Source: CAZJFH01 sp964545205 (GTDB taxonomy: Bacteria; Pseudomonadota; Alphaproteobacteria; Rhodospirillales; Magnetospirillaceae). From it: a stretch of 33,620 nt of DNA. The notes beneath the pieces were generated by a model that saw only the letters and a list, made by a program, of their open reading frames with translations, made no database searches and was not told the origin of the DNA. This document shows, piece after piece, positions 19,398-27,019 of this stretch. Location: assembly GCA_964545205.1 (NCBI GenBank), contig CAZJFH010000056.1, positions 1-33,620 on the forward strand, written 5' to 3'. Both the position numbers and the translations under genes were made by a program. The stretch's first letter is position 1. Each line of letters opens with the position of its first letter.

Positions 19398-20147
19398 CTA
19401 CCGGCCCGGGACCAGCGGCAGGCCGCGGCGGCGCTTGTATTCGATCTCGTCGGCGGCACGGCGCAGGGCGACGAAACGCTCGGCGGTGCCGGGGTGGACG
19501 TGGTCGCCGTGGATGATGCTGGGCAGCACCGCGCCCATGCGCCGCCACAGGTTGGTGGCCTCGCGGGCGTCGTAGCCGGCGCGCGCCGCCAGGTACAGTC
19601 CGAGATAATCGGCGTGGCGCTCGTCGGTCTTCTCGACGCTCTCGTCGAAATTGGCGGCGACCCGGTCCCACATCCCGCGCCGGGTGTGGCCGAGCAGGAC
19701 ATGGGCCAGCTCATGGGCGAGAACCAGGGCGAGCTGGTCGTCGCTGGCGGTCAGATCGACCATGGCGCGGGTGATGCTGATGCGGCGCGAATTGGCGTGG
19801 GCGTTCAGGCCGTCGCCGTTCTCGAACACGATCGGATGGGTGCAGGCGCCGCCGCCGGTGCCTATCTTGGTGGCGGGCGCGCGGCAGAACGGCGCCGCCG
19901 CGGCGAACAGACGCGCCGCGACCGGCTCGATGCGCGCCCGGCGCTCGGCGTCGGAGGCCTCGTCGGTCCCGAGCTGGCGCAGGCGGTCGCCGAGGCTGCC
20001 GCGGTACTTGCTCGACAGCGCGTTCTGCGCCGCCGCTTCCTTCATGGCGCCGCCGGCGTCCGGCATCGGCAGGAAGGGCGCGGTCTGGGCGCAGGCGGAC
20101 AGGACGAGGGCGAGGACGAGGCCGAGGGACAGCTTGCGGGGCGACAC
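19398..20147 (-). CDS. M48-family metallopeptidase, lipoprotein
   Basis: This 249-residue protein has a lipoprotein signal, with a basic start, hydrophobic LGLVLALVL and lipobox LSAC cleaved before the cysteine at about residue 19. The zinc motif HELAHVLLGH lies near residue 143, and the third ligand is probably in EKTDERHADYLGLYLAARAGYD, the usual second acidic motif of M48 peptidases. It is likely a periplasmic or membrane-attached protein quality-control protease. GTG 20147 is chosen because AAGGAG lies 6-7 bases upstream. It is divergent from queA. Confidence 0.9.
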   Translation of the reverse strand: MSPRKLSLGLVLALVLSACAQTAPFLPMPDAGGAMKEAAAQNALSSKYRGSLGDRLRQLGTDEASDAERRARIEPVAARLFAAAAPFCRAPATKIGTGGGACTHPIVFENGDGLNAHANSRRISITRAMVDLTASDDQLALVLAHELAHVLLGHTRRGMWDRVAANFDESVEKTDERHADYLGLYLAARAGYDAREATNLWRRMGAVLPSIIHGDHVHPGTAERFVALRRAADEIEYKRRRGLPLVPGR

Positions 20148-20179
20148 CGAATGCTCCTTGTTCCGAAGAGGCGGCTCGC

Positions 20180-20253
20180 TTGACGCCGCCTTCGCGGTAG
20201 GTCTCTATGCGTTTTGAAATAACCGTGTACCTCTTAAAAAGTAACTAGGAACC
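20180..20253 (+). promoter_or_regulatory. queA leader with tentative promoter; AT-rich
   Basis: TTGACG at 20180-20185 is followed after 18 bp by TCTATG (20204-20209), a weak promoter candidate. The 45 bases before the queA ATG are unusually AT-rich for this genome and end CTCTTAAAAAGTAACTAGGA. That A-rich tail recalls the 3' part of class I preQ1 riboswitches, but no matching upstream stem arm was found, so a riboswitch is not claimed. Confidence 0.35.
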
Positions 20254-21291
20254 ATGCGGGTCGACCTCTTCGACTTCGAGCTACCCCGAAATCGCATCGC
20301 CGAGCGCCCCGCGGTACCGCGGGATGCCGCGCGCCTGCTGCATGTCGGCGCGCGACTGGCCGATCTCGGCGTCCGCGAGCTGCCTCGCCTACTTCAGCCT
20401 GGCGATGTGCTGGTTTTCAACGACACCAAGGTGATACCCGCGCGCCTCAGGGGCCGCCGCGGCACCGCCGGCGTCGAGGTGACGCTGCACGAGCAGGTCG
20501 CGACCGATTCGTGGCGCACCTTCGCGCGACCGGCCAAGAAGCTGAAACCCGGCGACCGGGTGGCGTTCGCGGAGGGATTCGGCGCCGTCGTCGCCGAGAA
20601 GGGCGAGGCCGGCGAGGTGACGCTGCGCTTCGACCGCGGCGGCCCGGAGCTGTTCGAGGCGCTGGAGCGTCACGGCGAGATGCCGCTGCCGCCCTACATC
20701 AAGCGCGAGGCCGGCGCCGACGAGCGCGACCGCGCCGACTACCAGACCATGTTCGCGCGGGTCGAGGGCGCGGTCGCGGCGCCGACGGCCGGCCTGCACT
20801 TCACGCCCGAGCTGCTGGCCGCCCTGGACGCCCGCGGCGTCGGCCGCGTCGGGCTGACCCTGCACGTCGGCGCCGGCACCTTCCAGCCGGTCAAGGTCGA
20901 GGACACGCGCGAGCACAAGATGCATTCCGAACGCGGCGTCGTCACGGCCGAGGCGGCGGCGGCGCTGAACGCCGCCCGCGCCGCCGGCGGCCGCATCGTC
21001 GCGGTGGGAACCACCAGCCTGCGCCTGCTGGAGAGCGCCGCCGGCGAGGACGGCACGATCCGGCCCTTCGCCGGCGCCACCGACATTTTCATCACGCCCG
21101 GCTACCGCTTTCGCGCCGTCGACCTGCTGATGACCAACTTCCACCTGCCGCGCTCGACGCTGTTCATGCTGGTCTGCGCCTTCGCCGGCATCGAGCGCAT
21201 GAAGGCGGCCTATGCCCACGCCATCGACTCGGGCTACAGATTTTATTCCTACGGCGACACCAGCCTGCTCGAGAGGAACACCGAGACGTGA
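20254..21291 (+). CDS. queA: S-adenosylmethionine:tRNA ribosyltransferase-isomerase
   Basis: This 345-residue enzyme transfers and rearranges the ribosyl part of SAM onto preQ1 in tRNA, giving epoxyqueuosine. Family blocks are continuous: MRVDLFDFELPRNRIAERP at the start, LVFNDTKVIPARLRG, PLPPYIKR, APTAGLHFT, GAGTFQPVKV, TTSLRLLES, and the C-terminal NFHLPRSTLFMLVCAFAG. The start is ATG 20254. Its stop overlaps the tgt start (GTGA, 21288-21291). It is the first gene of the queuosine operon. Confidence 0.97.
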   Translation: MRVDLFDFELPRNRIAERPAVPRDAARLLHVGARLADLGVRELPRLLQPGDVLVFNDTKVIPARLRGRRGTAGVEVTLHEQVATDSWRTFARPAKKLKPGDRVAFAEGFGAVVAEKGEAGEVTLRFDRGGPELFEALERHGEMPLPPYIKREAGADERDRADYQTMFARVEGAVAAPTAGLHFTPELLAALDARGVGRVGLTLHVGAGTFQPVKVEDTREHKMHSERGVVTAEAAAALNAARAAGGRIVAVGTTSLRLLESAAGEDGTIRPFAGATDIFITPGYRFRAVDLLMTNFHLPRSTLFMLVCAFAGIERMKAAYAHAIDSGYRFYSYGDTSLLERNTET

Positions 21292-22415
21292 GCGCCTTCC
21301 GCTTCGAACTGCTGGGCCGCGACGGCGCGGCGCGGCTGGGACAGCTTCACACCGCCCACGGCGTCGTGCGCACGCCCGCCTTCATGCCCGTCGGCACGGT
21401 GGCCACCGTCAAGGCGATGCACCCCGACGCGGTCGCGTCGACCGGCGCCGACATCATCCTGGGCAACACCTACCACCTGATGCTGCGCCCCGGCGCCGAG
21501 CGGGTCGACCGGCTGGGCGGGCTGCACCGGTTCATGAACTGGCCGGGGCCGATCCTCACCGATTCCGGCGGCTTCCAGGTCATGAGCCTGTCGAAGCTGC
21601 GCAAGCTCGACGAGAGCGGCGTGACCTTCCAGTCGCATCTCGACGGCAGCCGCCACCACCTGACGCCCGAGCGCTCGATGGAGATCCAGCGCCTGCTCGA
21701 CGCCGACGTCACGATGTGCTTCGACGAGTGCACGCCCTTCCCCGCCACGCCCGAGGTGGCCGCCGAATCCATGCGGCTGTCGATGCGCTGGGCCGAACGC
21801 TCGAAGGCGGCCTTCGTCGAGCGGCCGGGCTATGGCCTGTTCGGCATCGTCCAGGGCGGCGTCCATCCCGAGCTGCGCCAGGAATCGGCGGCGGCGCTGA
21901 AGGCGATCGGCTTCGACGGCTACGCGATCGGCGGCCTCGCCGTCGGCGAGGGCCAGCAGGCGATGTTCGAGACCCTGGACGTCACCACGCCGGAGCTCCC
22001 CCAGGACAAGCCGCGCTACCTGATGGGCGTCGGCACGCCGGCCGACATCGTCGGCGCGGTGCTGCGCGGCGTCGACATGTTCGACTGCGTGATGCCGACC
22101 CGTTCGGGCCGCACCGCCAAGGCCTTCACCCGGCGCGGCGCCGTCAACCTGCGCAACGCCCGCCACATCGACGATCCGCGGCCGCTCGACGACCAGTGCC
22201 CCTGCCCGGCCTGTTCGAAATACGGCCGCGCCTACCTGCACCATCTGTTCCGCGCCGAGGAGATGCTGGGGCCGATGCTGTTGACGTGGCACAATCTGCA
22301 GTACTACCAGGACCTGATGCGGTCCCTGCGCCACGCCATCGGCGAAGGCCGGCTGGCCGCCTTCGCCGCCGAATTCGCCGCCGAGCAGGCGCTGGGCGAC
22401 ATCGAACCGCTGTGA
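21288..22415 (+). CDS. tgt: tRNA-guanine transglycosylase (bacterial, queuine/preQ1 type)
   Basis: This 375-residue enzyme exchanges guanine-34 of GUN-anticodon tRNAs for preQ1. It has GNTYHLMLRPG, the active-site DSGGFQVMSLS, GIVQGGVHPELR, the nucleophile aspartate in VDMFDCVMPTRSGR, and the zinc site CPCPACSKYGRAYLHH, in order and at the usual length. It begins with GTG 21288 overlapping the queA stop. A membrane-protein gene follows 16 bp later and is probably in the same operon. Confidence 0.97.
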   Translation: MSAFRFELLGRDGAARLGQLHTAHGVVRTPAFMPVGTVATVKAMHPDAVASTGADIILGNTYHLMLRPGAERVDRLGGLHRFMNWPGPILTDSGGFQVMSLSKLRKLDESGVTFQSHLDGSRHHLTPERSMEIQRLLDADVTMCFDECTPFPATPEVAAESMRLSMRWAERSKAAFVERPGYGLFGIVQGGVHPELRQESAAALKAIGFDGYAIGGLAVGEGQQAMFETLDVTTPELPQDKPRYLMGVGTPADIVGAVLRGVDMFDCVMPTRSGRTAKAFTRRGAVNLRNARHIDDPRPLDDQCPCPACSKYGRAYLHHLFRAEEMLGPMLLTWHNLQYYQDLMRSLRHAIGEGRLAAFAAEFAAEQALGDIEPL

Positions 22416-22431
22416 CGAGGAAGGACAAACC

Positions 22432-22845
22432 GTGAGCCAACGCACCGCCGCACTTCTCTATTGGCTGCTGCATGCCTATCTGATGGTGCCGCCGCTGGGA
22501 TTCGCGCTGGTGTTCGTCTACGTCACGGTGATGGTCTCGCATGCCAGCATCGGCAACCTGCTCGCCGACCTGGCGCTGTCGGCGCTGGTGGCGGCGATGC
22601 TGGTGGTCGGGCTGGTGGTGCTGGGGCGCTGGATCGCCAAGGGCGTCCGCCATGGCCGCGGCTTCCAGCTCTTCCTCGGCTGGATGGAGGTCGTGCTGGC
22701 CGTGGCCGTCGCCGCCTGGCAGTTCAGCGAGGCGGTGCCGGCGACCATCGCCTTCGGCGCCGTCGGCGTGATCGCCGCCGCGGCCGGCGCCGCCGCCCTG
22801 CTGCGCGGACCGCGCCTGCCGGAAGAGAGCCTGGAAAACGAATGA
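22432..22845 (+). CDS. Small four-helix membrane protein in queuosine operon, unknown function
   Basis: This 137-residue protein has about four hydrophobic segments (residues roughly 8-33, 42-67, 78-100 and 103-122) and short charged ends, RHGRGF between helices 2 and 3, and PEESLENE at the C-terminus. I recognise no family. The GTG start at 22432 lies 16 bp after the tgt stop, and the ATGA overlap at 22842-22845 couples it to queF. Its location inside a queuosine operon suggests a link to precursor handling, but generic membrane proteins are often co-transcribed by chance. Confidence 0.8.
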   Translation: MSQRTAALLYWLLHAYLMVPPLGFALVFVYVTVMVSHASIGNLLADLALSALVAAMLVVGLVVLGRWIAKGVRHGRGFQLFLGWMEVVLAVAVAAWQFSEAVPATIAFGAVGVIAAAAGAAALLRGPRLPEESLENE

Positions 22846-23306
22846 GCACCTCGATCTACGACAACCTGACCCAGCTCGGCGCCGCCGCCGCCATCCCCGA
22901 GAGCCCCGACAAGGCGGTGCTCGAGACGGTGCCGAACCCGCATGCCGGCACCACGTATCTGGTGCGCTTCGCGGCGCCCGAGTTCACCTCGCTGTGCCCG
23001 ATCACCGGCCAGCCCGACTTCGCGCACCTGGTCATCGACTACGTGCCCGACCAGTTGCTGGTCGAGAGCAAGTCGCTGAAGCTGTTCCTGTCGAGCTTCC
23101 GCAACCACGGCGCCTTCCACGAGGACTGCACGATCGGCATCGCCAAGCGCCTGGTCGACGCCATGGAGCCGGCGTGGCTGCGCATCGGCGGCTACTGGTA
23201 TCCGCGCGGCGGCATCCCCATCGACGTGTTCTGGCAGACCGGCACGCCGCCCGAGGGCCTGTGGCTGCCGGACCAGGGCGTGGCGGGCTATCGCGGGCGG
23301 GGGTGA
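22842..23306 (+). CDS. queF: preQ0 reductase (NADPH-dependent 7-cyano-7-deazaguanine reductase), short type
   Basis: This 154-residue T-fold enzyme reduces the nitrile of preQ0 to the amine preQ1, the base that Tgt uses. The nucleophile Cys52 and Asp59 lie in SLCPITGQPDFAHL. The QueF signature ESKSLKLFLSSFRNHGAFHED follows, beginning at about residue 73. The length matches the short, single-domain type rather than the long E. coli form. The start ATG 22842 overlaps the membrane-protein stop. Three bases separate its stop from the stop of the convergent transporter gene. Confidence 0.97.
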   Translation: MSTSIYDNLTQLGAAAAIPESPDKAVLETVPNPHAGTTYLVRFAAPEFTSLCPITGQPDFAHLVIDYVPDQLLVESKSLKLFLSSFRNHGAFHEDCTIGIAKRLVDAMEPAWLRIGGYWYPRGGIPIDVFWQTGTPPEGLWLPDQGVAGYRGRG

Positions 23307-23309
23307 GAG

Positions 23310-23789
23310 TCAGGCCTCGGCGCGGCGGCGCAGCATCCACCACACCGCCAGCGCGCCGACCAGCTTGCTGGCGGTCATGGTGATCACGCCGGCGGCCGAG
23401 AGGTGGCCGATGCCCCACAGGAACACCACCGAGTCCAGCGGCGTCGAGACCAGGCTGGACAGCAGCACGCGGCTCGCCAGCGGCCGGCGGGTGAGGCTGT
23501 AGACCGCCCAGTCCGCGGTCTCGCTGACCAGGAAGGCGGCGGCCGAGGCGACGGCGACGTAAGGGTCGGCCATCACGTAGGACAGCGCCGCGCCCAGCAG
23601 CATCGCCAGCAGAACGCGATGCCCGACCTCGCGCTGGGCGAAGTCGCGGACCACGAACACCATGCCCACCGCCAGCGACATCGGCGGCCACATCGTGCCG
23701 TCGGGCAGCGCGATCAGCGGCACCACGGAAAATCCGTAGTTCACCGCGACGATCATGGCGATGTAGAGAAGGGTCGAGAGATGACGCAT
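23310..23789 (-). CDS. YhhQ/VUT-family queuosine-precursor transporter
   Basis: This 159-residue membrane protein has about five hydrophobic segments. It carries the VUT-family features MVFVVRDFAQREVGHRV in a loop after helix 2 and AAFLVSETADWAVYS, followed by RVLLSSLVSTPLDSVVFL. Members import queuosine precursors such as preQ0 or preQ1. Here it faces queF and queG, which supports that role. ATG 23789 is chosen; an upstream extension would be in a non-coding divergent gap. De novo and salvage genes thus sit together. Confidence 0.85.
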   Translation of the reverse strand: MRHLSTLLYIAMIVAVNYGFSVVPLIALPDGTMWPPMSLAVGMVFVVRDFAQREVGHRVLLAMLLGAALSYVMADPYVAVASAAAFLVSETADWAVYSLTRRPLASRVLLSSLVSTPLDSVVFLWGIGHLSAAGVITMTASKLVGALAVWWMLRRRAEA

Positions 23790-23829
23790 GGGCCGGCCGG
23801 GGATCGGGAGTGCGGTAATAGGTGAGCGG

Positions 23830-24939
23830 TTGAGCGACGACGTCAAGGATGAAATTCGCGGCCGCGCGGCGGCGCTGGGCTTCGACGCGGTCGGCTTCGC
23901 CGCGGCCGAGGCCGATCCCGCCTGCGCCGAGCACCTGGCCGACTACGTCGCCGAGGGCCGTCACGGCGGCATGGACTGGCTGGCGGCGACGCCGGAGCGC
24001 CGCGTCAGCCCGCAAGGTCTGTGGGACGCGGTCCGCTCGGTGATCGTGCTGGGCAGCAATTACGGCCCCGCCGGCGATCCCCTGGCCCTGCACCGCCGGC
24101 CCGAGCGCGGCACGGTCAGCGTCTACGCCCGCAACAAGGACTACCACGACACCGTCAAGAAGCGGCTCAAGCAGCTCGCGCGCTGGCTGGCCGAGGCCAA
24201 GGGCTGCGGCGTCAAGGTGTTCGTCGACACCGCGCCGGTGATGGAGAAGCCGCTGGCCGCCCGCGCCGGCCTGGGCTGGCAGGGCAAGCACACCAACCTC
24301 GTCTCGCGCCGCTTCGGCTCGTGGCTGTTCCTGGCCGAGATCTACACCACGCTCGACATTCCGCCCGATGCGGCCCATCCCGACCTGTGCGGCTCGTGCG
24401 CCGCCTGCCTGGAGGCGTGCCCGACCCGGGCGTTCACGGACGAGCGGCGCATCGACGCGCGCCGATGCATTTCGTACCTGACCATCGAGCACAAACACCA
24501 TATCGACGCCGAGTTGCGGCCGCTGATGGGCAACCGCGTCTACGGCTGCGACGACTGCCTGGCGGCGTGCCCGTGGAACAAGTTCGCCGTGCCGACCCGC
24601 GAGCCCGACTACCTGCCGCGCGCCGAACTGACGGCGCCGCGGCTGGCCGACCTGGCGGCGCTCGACGACGCCGGCTTCCGCGAGGTGTTCTCGGGCTCGC
24701 CGGTCAAGCGGCTCGGCCGCGACCGCTTCGTGCGCAACGTGCTGATCGCGATCGGCAACAGCGGCGATCCGGGGCTGGCGGCCACGGCCGAGTCATTGCT
24801 CGGCGACGACTCGCCGCTGGTCCGGGCGATGGCGGCCTGGGCCGCGCTGCGGCTGCTGCCGCCCGACGCCGCCGCGCGGCTGCGGGCGGCGCGGCTGGCG
24901 GTCGAGGCCGATCCCGCCGTTCGTCAGGAATGGGGGTGA
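23830..24939 (+). CDS. queG: Epoxyqueuosine reductase
   Basis: This 369-residue cobalamin- and FeS-dependent enzyme performs the last step of queuosine synthesis. It shows FVDTAPVMEKPLAARAGLGW and GKHTNLVSRRFGSWLFL, then two cysteine clusters CGSCAACLEACPTRAF and CDDCLAACPW, with RRCISYLTIEHK between them; the C-terminus is helical (HEAT-like). I prefer TTG 23830, with AGGTG 5 bases before it, because the family begins near this point (LSDDVKDEIRGRAAALGFD). ATG 23788 is an alternative, but it would overlap the divergent transporter start. Confidence 0.95.
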   Translation: MSDDVKDEIRGRAAALGFDAVGFAAAEADPACAEHLADYVAEGRHGGMDWLAATPERRVSPQGLWDAVRSVIVLGSNYGPAGDPLALHRRPERGTVSVYARNKDYHDTVKKRLKQLARWLAEAKGCGVKVFVDTAPVMEKPLAARAGLGWQGKHTNLVSRRFGSWLFLAEIYTTLDIPPDAAHPDLCGSCAACLEACPTRAFTDERRIDARRCISYLTIEHKHHIDAELRPLMGNRVYGCDDCLAACPWNKFAVPTREPDYLPRAELTAPRLADLAALDDAGFREVFSGSPVKRLGRDRFVRNVLIAIGNSGDPGLAATAESLLGDDSPLVRAMAAWAALRLLPPDAAARLRAARLAVEADPAVRQEWG

Positions 24940-24970
24940 ACCGATCGGCGGGCGATGCTACTGTGGCGAC

Positions 24971-25567
24971 ATGAGCGAAAGCGCCGCCGAAGAGCGCCGC
25001 CCCGCGCGGCGCCAGGAAATCGTCGACGCGGCCCGCGCCATCGCCGTCGAGGAAGGCTGGTCGGCGGTGTCGGTGCGCCGCGTGGCGGCGCGCGTCGGCT
25101 GCAGCGCGGCGGCGCTCTACCAGTACCTGCCCGACAAGGACGCCATCCTGGCGGCGATCGCGGCCGACGGCGGGGACCGGCTGGCGGCCGCCATGGAGCA
25201 GGCCGCCGCCGATGCCGGCGGTCCGGTCAAGCGTCTGCGCGCCGCCTGCCGCGCCTATTTCGACTTCGCGCTGGACAAACCGGCGCTGTTCCGGATCGTG
25301 CATGGACTCGGTGGCGTGCCGCGCCCGTCCGGCGACACGGCGAGCGCCTCGGGCGCGGTGGCCGAATTCCTCCAGGGCCTGGCGCAAGGCGCCATCGACA
25401 AACGCCACCTCGACCGCTCGGCGGCCGATCTCGCCGCGACGGTCCAGGCTCTGCTGCTGGGATTCGCGGCCAGCGCGCTGGACGGCGGGCTCGGCGACCG
25501 CGAGCGCGCCTCGGCGCTGCTCGCCACCAGCGTCGACGACCTGCTGCGCGGCGCCGCCCGCGGCTAG
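24971..25567 (+). CDS. TetR-family transcriptional regulator
   Basis: This 198-residue protein has the TetR N-terminal helix-turn-helix (about residues 15-60): RQEIVDAARAIAVEEGWSAV, then VRRVAARVGCSAAALYQYLP and DKDAILAAI. The ligand-binding half is alanine-rich with YFDFALDKPALFRIVHG, a segment common in one TetR C-terminal family. It follows queG by 31 bp and may be read through with it, but its target is unknown. It is convergent with the HTH gene, with 8 bp between stops. Confidence 0.9.
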   Translation: MSESAAEERRPARRQEIVDAARAIAVEEGWSAVSVRRVAARVGCSAAALYQYLPDKDAILAAIAADGGDRLAAAMEQAAADAGGPVKRLRAACRAYFDFALDKPALFRIVHGLGGVPRPSGDTASASGAVAEFLQGLAQGAIDKRHLDRSAADLAATVQALLLGFAASALDGGLGDRERASALLATSVDDLLRGAARG

Positions 25568-25575
25568 TCGAAGGC

Positions 25576-26022
25576 TCAGCGCTCCTCGGCCAGCGCCCGC
25601 GCCAGTTGGCTCAGCGCCTCCTGGTGCTTCTCGTTGTTGATCTGCGTGAAGTTGCGCGCCAGTTCCAGGCACATGCGCTGCCGCTGGGTCAGGTCGGTGG
25701 CCCGCCTGTTGTCCAGCCCCTCGAAGAAATAGCTGACCGGGACACCGAGCACCTGCGCGATCTCGTACAGCCGGCCCGCCGAGATGCGGTTGATGCCGCG
25801 CTCGTATTTGTGGGCCTGCTGGTAGGTCACGCCGATCAGATCGGCCATCTGCTGTTGGCTGAGGCCGAGCATGATGCGGCGTTCGCGGATGCGGGCGCCG
25901 ACGTGGCGATCGGTATCATTGGCGCGATTCAAGGGCTTCGCCGGCCGATTCTCGGTTCTGTCGGTCATGGACTGGTCCGTGATGGGACCCTCGAAAGGGG
26001 TGTCGTCAGGTGTGTGCATCAT
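25576..26022 (-). CDS. XRE-family HTH regulator (PraR-like)
   Basis: This 148-residue protein has a polar, proline-rich N-terminus (about 50 residues) followed by an HTH domain: VGARIRERRIMLGLSQQQMA, then YQQAHKYERGINRISAGRL and VLGVPVSYFFEGL. That pattern is shared with the widespread alphaproteobacterial regulators related to PraR, which control biofilm and surface genes in rhizobia. The C-terminus is helical. The first ATG of the tandem pair (26022) is preceded by AAGG 5 bases away. The upstream region is unusually AT-rich, which may be its promoter region. Confidence 0.88.
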   Translation of the reverse strand: MMHTPDDTPFEGPITDQSMTDRTENRPAKPLNRANDTDRHVGARIRERRIMLGLSQQQMADLIGVTYQQAHKYERGINRISAGRLYEIAQVLGVPVSYFFEGLDNRRATDLTQRQRMCLELARNFTQINNEKHQEALSQLARALAEER

Positions 26023-26414
26023 GGGAACCTTTTCCCGTGGTGTCCAATTATTCGGATTCGGCAGCCAAAGCAACCTAATTAAATCCATGGGCGAACAACA
26101 TAAGCCGGACCTAATGGAACAGCCGCCATAACCAAAAGACATACCCACGGCCATCCGCAGCCTGGGTTACCTCCCAGGACTCGCCATACTCCATATTCTC
26201 GCCGCGAAAGAGAACACCGTCCCGCCAGTGTTCGGCTTCTTCTTGGTAGTTCCACTTTTTGGCGGATCATGAGTAATTGGAGTTGAGTGTCATATGGGAT
26301 CGCCCACGCCAATTTGAAGGCTGGTCCATGATCACGGGGACGAATTCCTTACGATGCGCACGCCTCAGGGGCGGGTGCACGCGGCCGTGCCCGGGGAAAC
26401 GACGACGGCAGGTG
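26023..26414. other. AT-richer intergenic region of 392 bp, no confident gene
   Basis: The 300 bases 26041-26340 are about 52% GC by my count (43% in the first 60) against about 70% around them. No confident gene is present. It holds one coding-like stretch on the minus strand (annotated separately). On the HTH-gene side it should contain that gene's promoter. At 26377-26390, GCACG and CGTGC form a short hairpin next to the stop of the 156-residue gene that could end its transcript. The composition suggests acquired or degraded DNA. Confidence 0.6.
26111..26266 (-). pseudogene. Possible gene remnant, 51 open codons
   Basis: On the minus strand, codons from 26266 to the TAG at 26113-26111 read as a protein-like sequence rich in Trp, Glu and Tyr: KKWNYQEEAEHWRDGVLFRG, then ENMEYGESWEV. 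It opens directly after a TGA (26269-26267) and has no good start codon. A different frame just upstream begins at ATG 26312 (MAWAIPYDTQLQL), so a frameshifted remnant of one gene is possible. No family was recognised, and the stretch may be chance. Confidence 0.25.
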
Positions 26415-26885
26415 TCAGATGCTCAGGTCGAAGACACGCCCGAAGGACAGCGGCGGTGCGCCGGGATGGAACATCTCGGGCTCGAGCGCCGCCTGGCGGG
26501 GCGCGTGGGCGTCGGCGGCGCGATACGCCGCGATGCCGGCGGCATGGGGCGGCGGCGCGTGCCGGGATGCGAGGCCGAGCTCGGGCTCCTGCGCCATCAG
26601 TTGGACGAAAAAGCCGCTGGCCGGGTGCAGCGACGGAAACGTGAAGGCGGGACCGCCGCGGCGGTCCGACTCGGGATTCCGCTCCGCCCCGTGCTCGGCG
26701 CGGTCGGAGCGCGTCTCGTCGAGCCGACGCGAGCGCTCGCCGGTGGCCGTGTTGGCGCCGTCCTGGCGCGGCGGCGGAGGCACCCGCTGGGCCATGGCGG
26801 CGAACGTCCCCACCTGGCGCTCGGCCGCCAGCGCGGCGGCCGAATCGCTGTACAGGTACTGGCTGGGGAGCGTCGTCAGAATCAT
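26415..26885 (-). CDS. Hypothetical protein, proline/arginine-rich
   Basis: This 156-residue protein begins MILTTLPSQYLYSDSAAALA, has a polar, probably disordered middle (PPPPRQDG through ERSRRLDETR), and then a short hydrophobic motif ASGFFVQLMAQE before a histidine/alanine-rich end. A conserved F-x-x-Q-L-x-x-Q-E patch like this occurs in several small alphaproteobacterial proteins, as I recall. No enzymatic motif is visible. ATG 26885 has AAGG 8 bases upstream. It is divergent from the aminotransferase. It could be a spurious ORF in GC-rich DNA, but the tail motif argues otherwise. Confidence 0.55.
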   Translation of the reverse strand: MILTTLPSQYLYSDSAAALAAERQVGTFAAMAQRVPPPPRQDGANTATGERSRRLDETRSDRAEHGAERNPESDRRGGPAFTFPSLHPASGFFVQLMAQEPELGLASRHAPPPHAAGIAAYRAADAHAPRQAALEPEMFHPGAPPLSFGRVFDLSI

Positions 26886-27019
26886 GAACAAAACCTTAAG
26901 CCCGGCGAAGCCGGCGCGCAAGCGATCGCGCGGGGCACCACCCATGCGCCGGATCGCCCGAACGGATGGCGCCGGCGCGCCGTCGTGGTAGGCTCGCCGC
27001 AGCACGGATGGAGGGCATG

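Noticed and set aside
20199..20253. Class I preQ1 riboswitch upstream of queA
   Set aside because: The A-rich tail is suggestive, but no upstream segment pairs with CCTCTT to make the required first stem. Reported only as a low-level finding.
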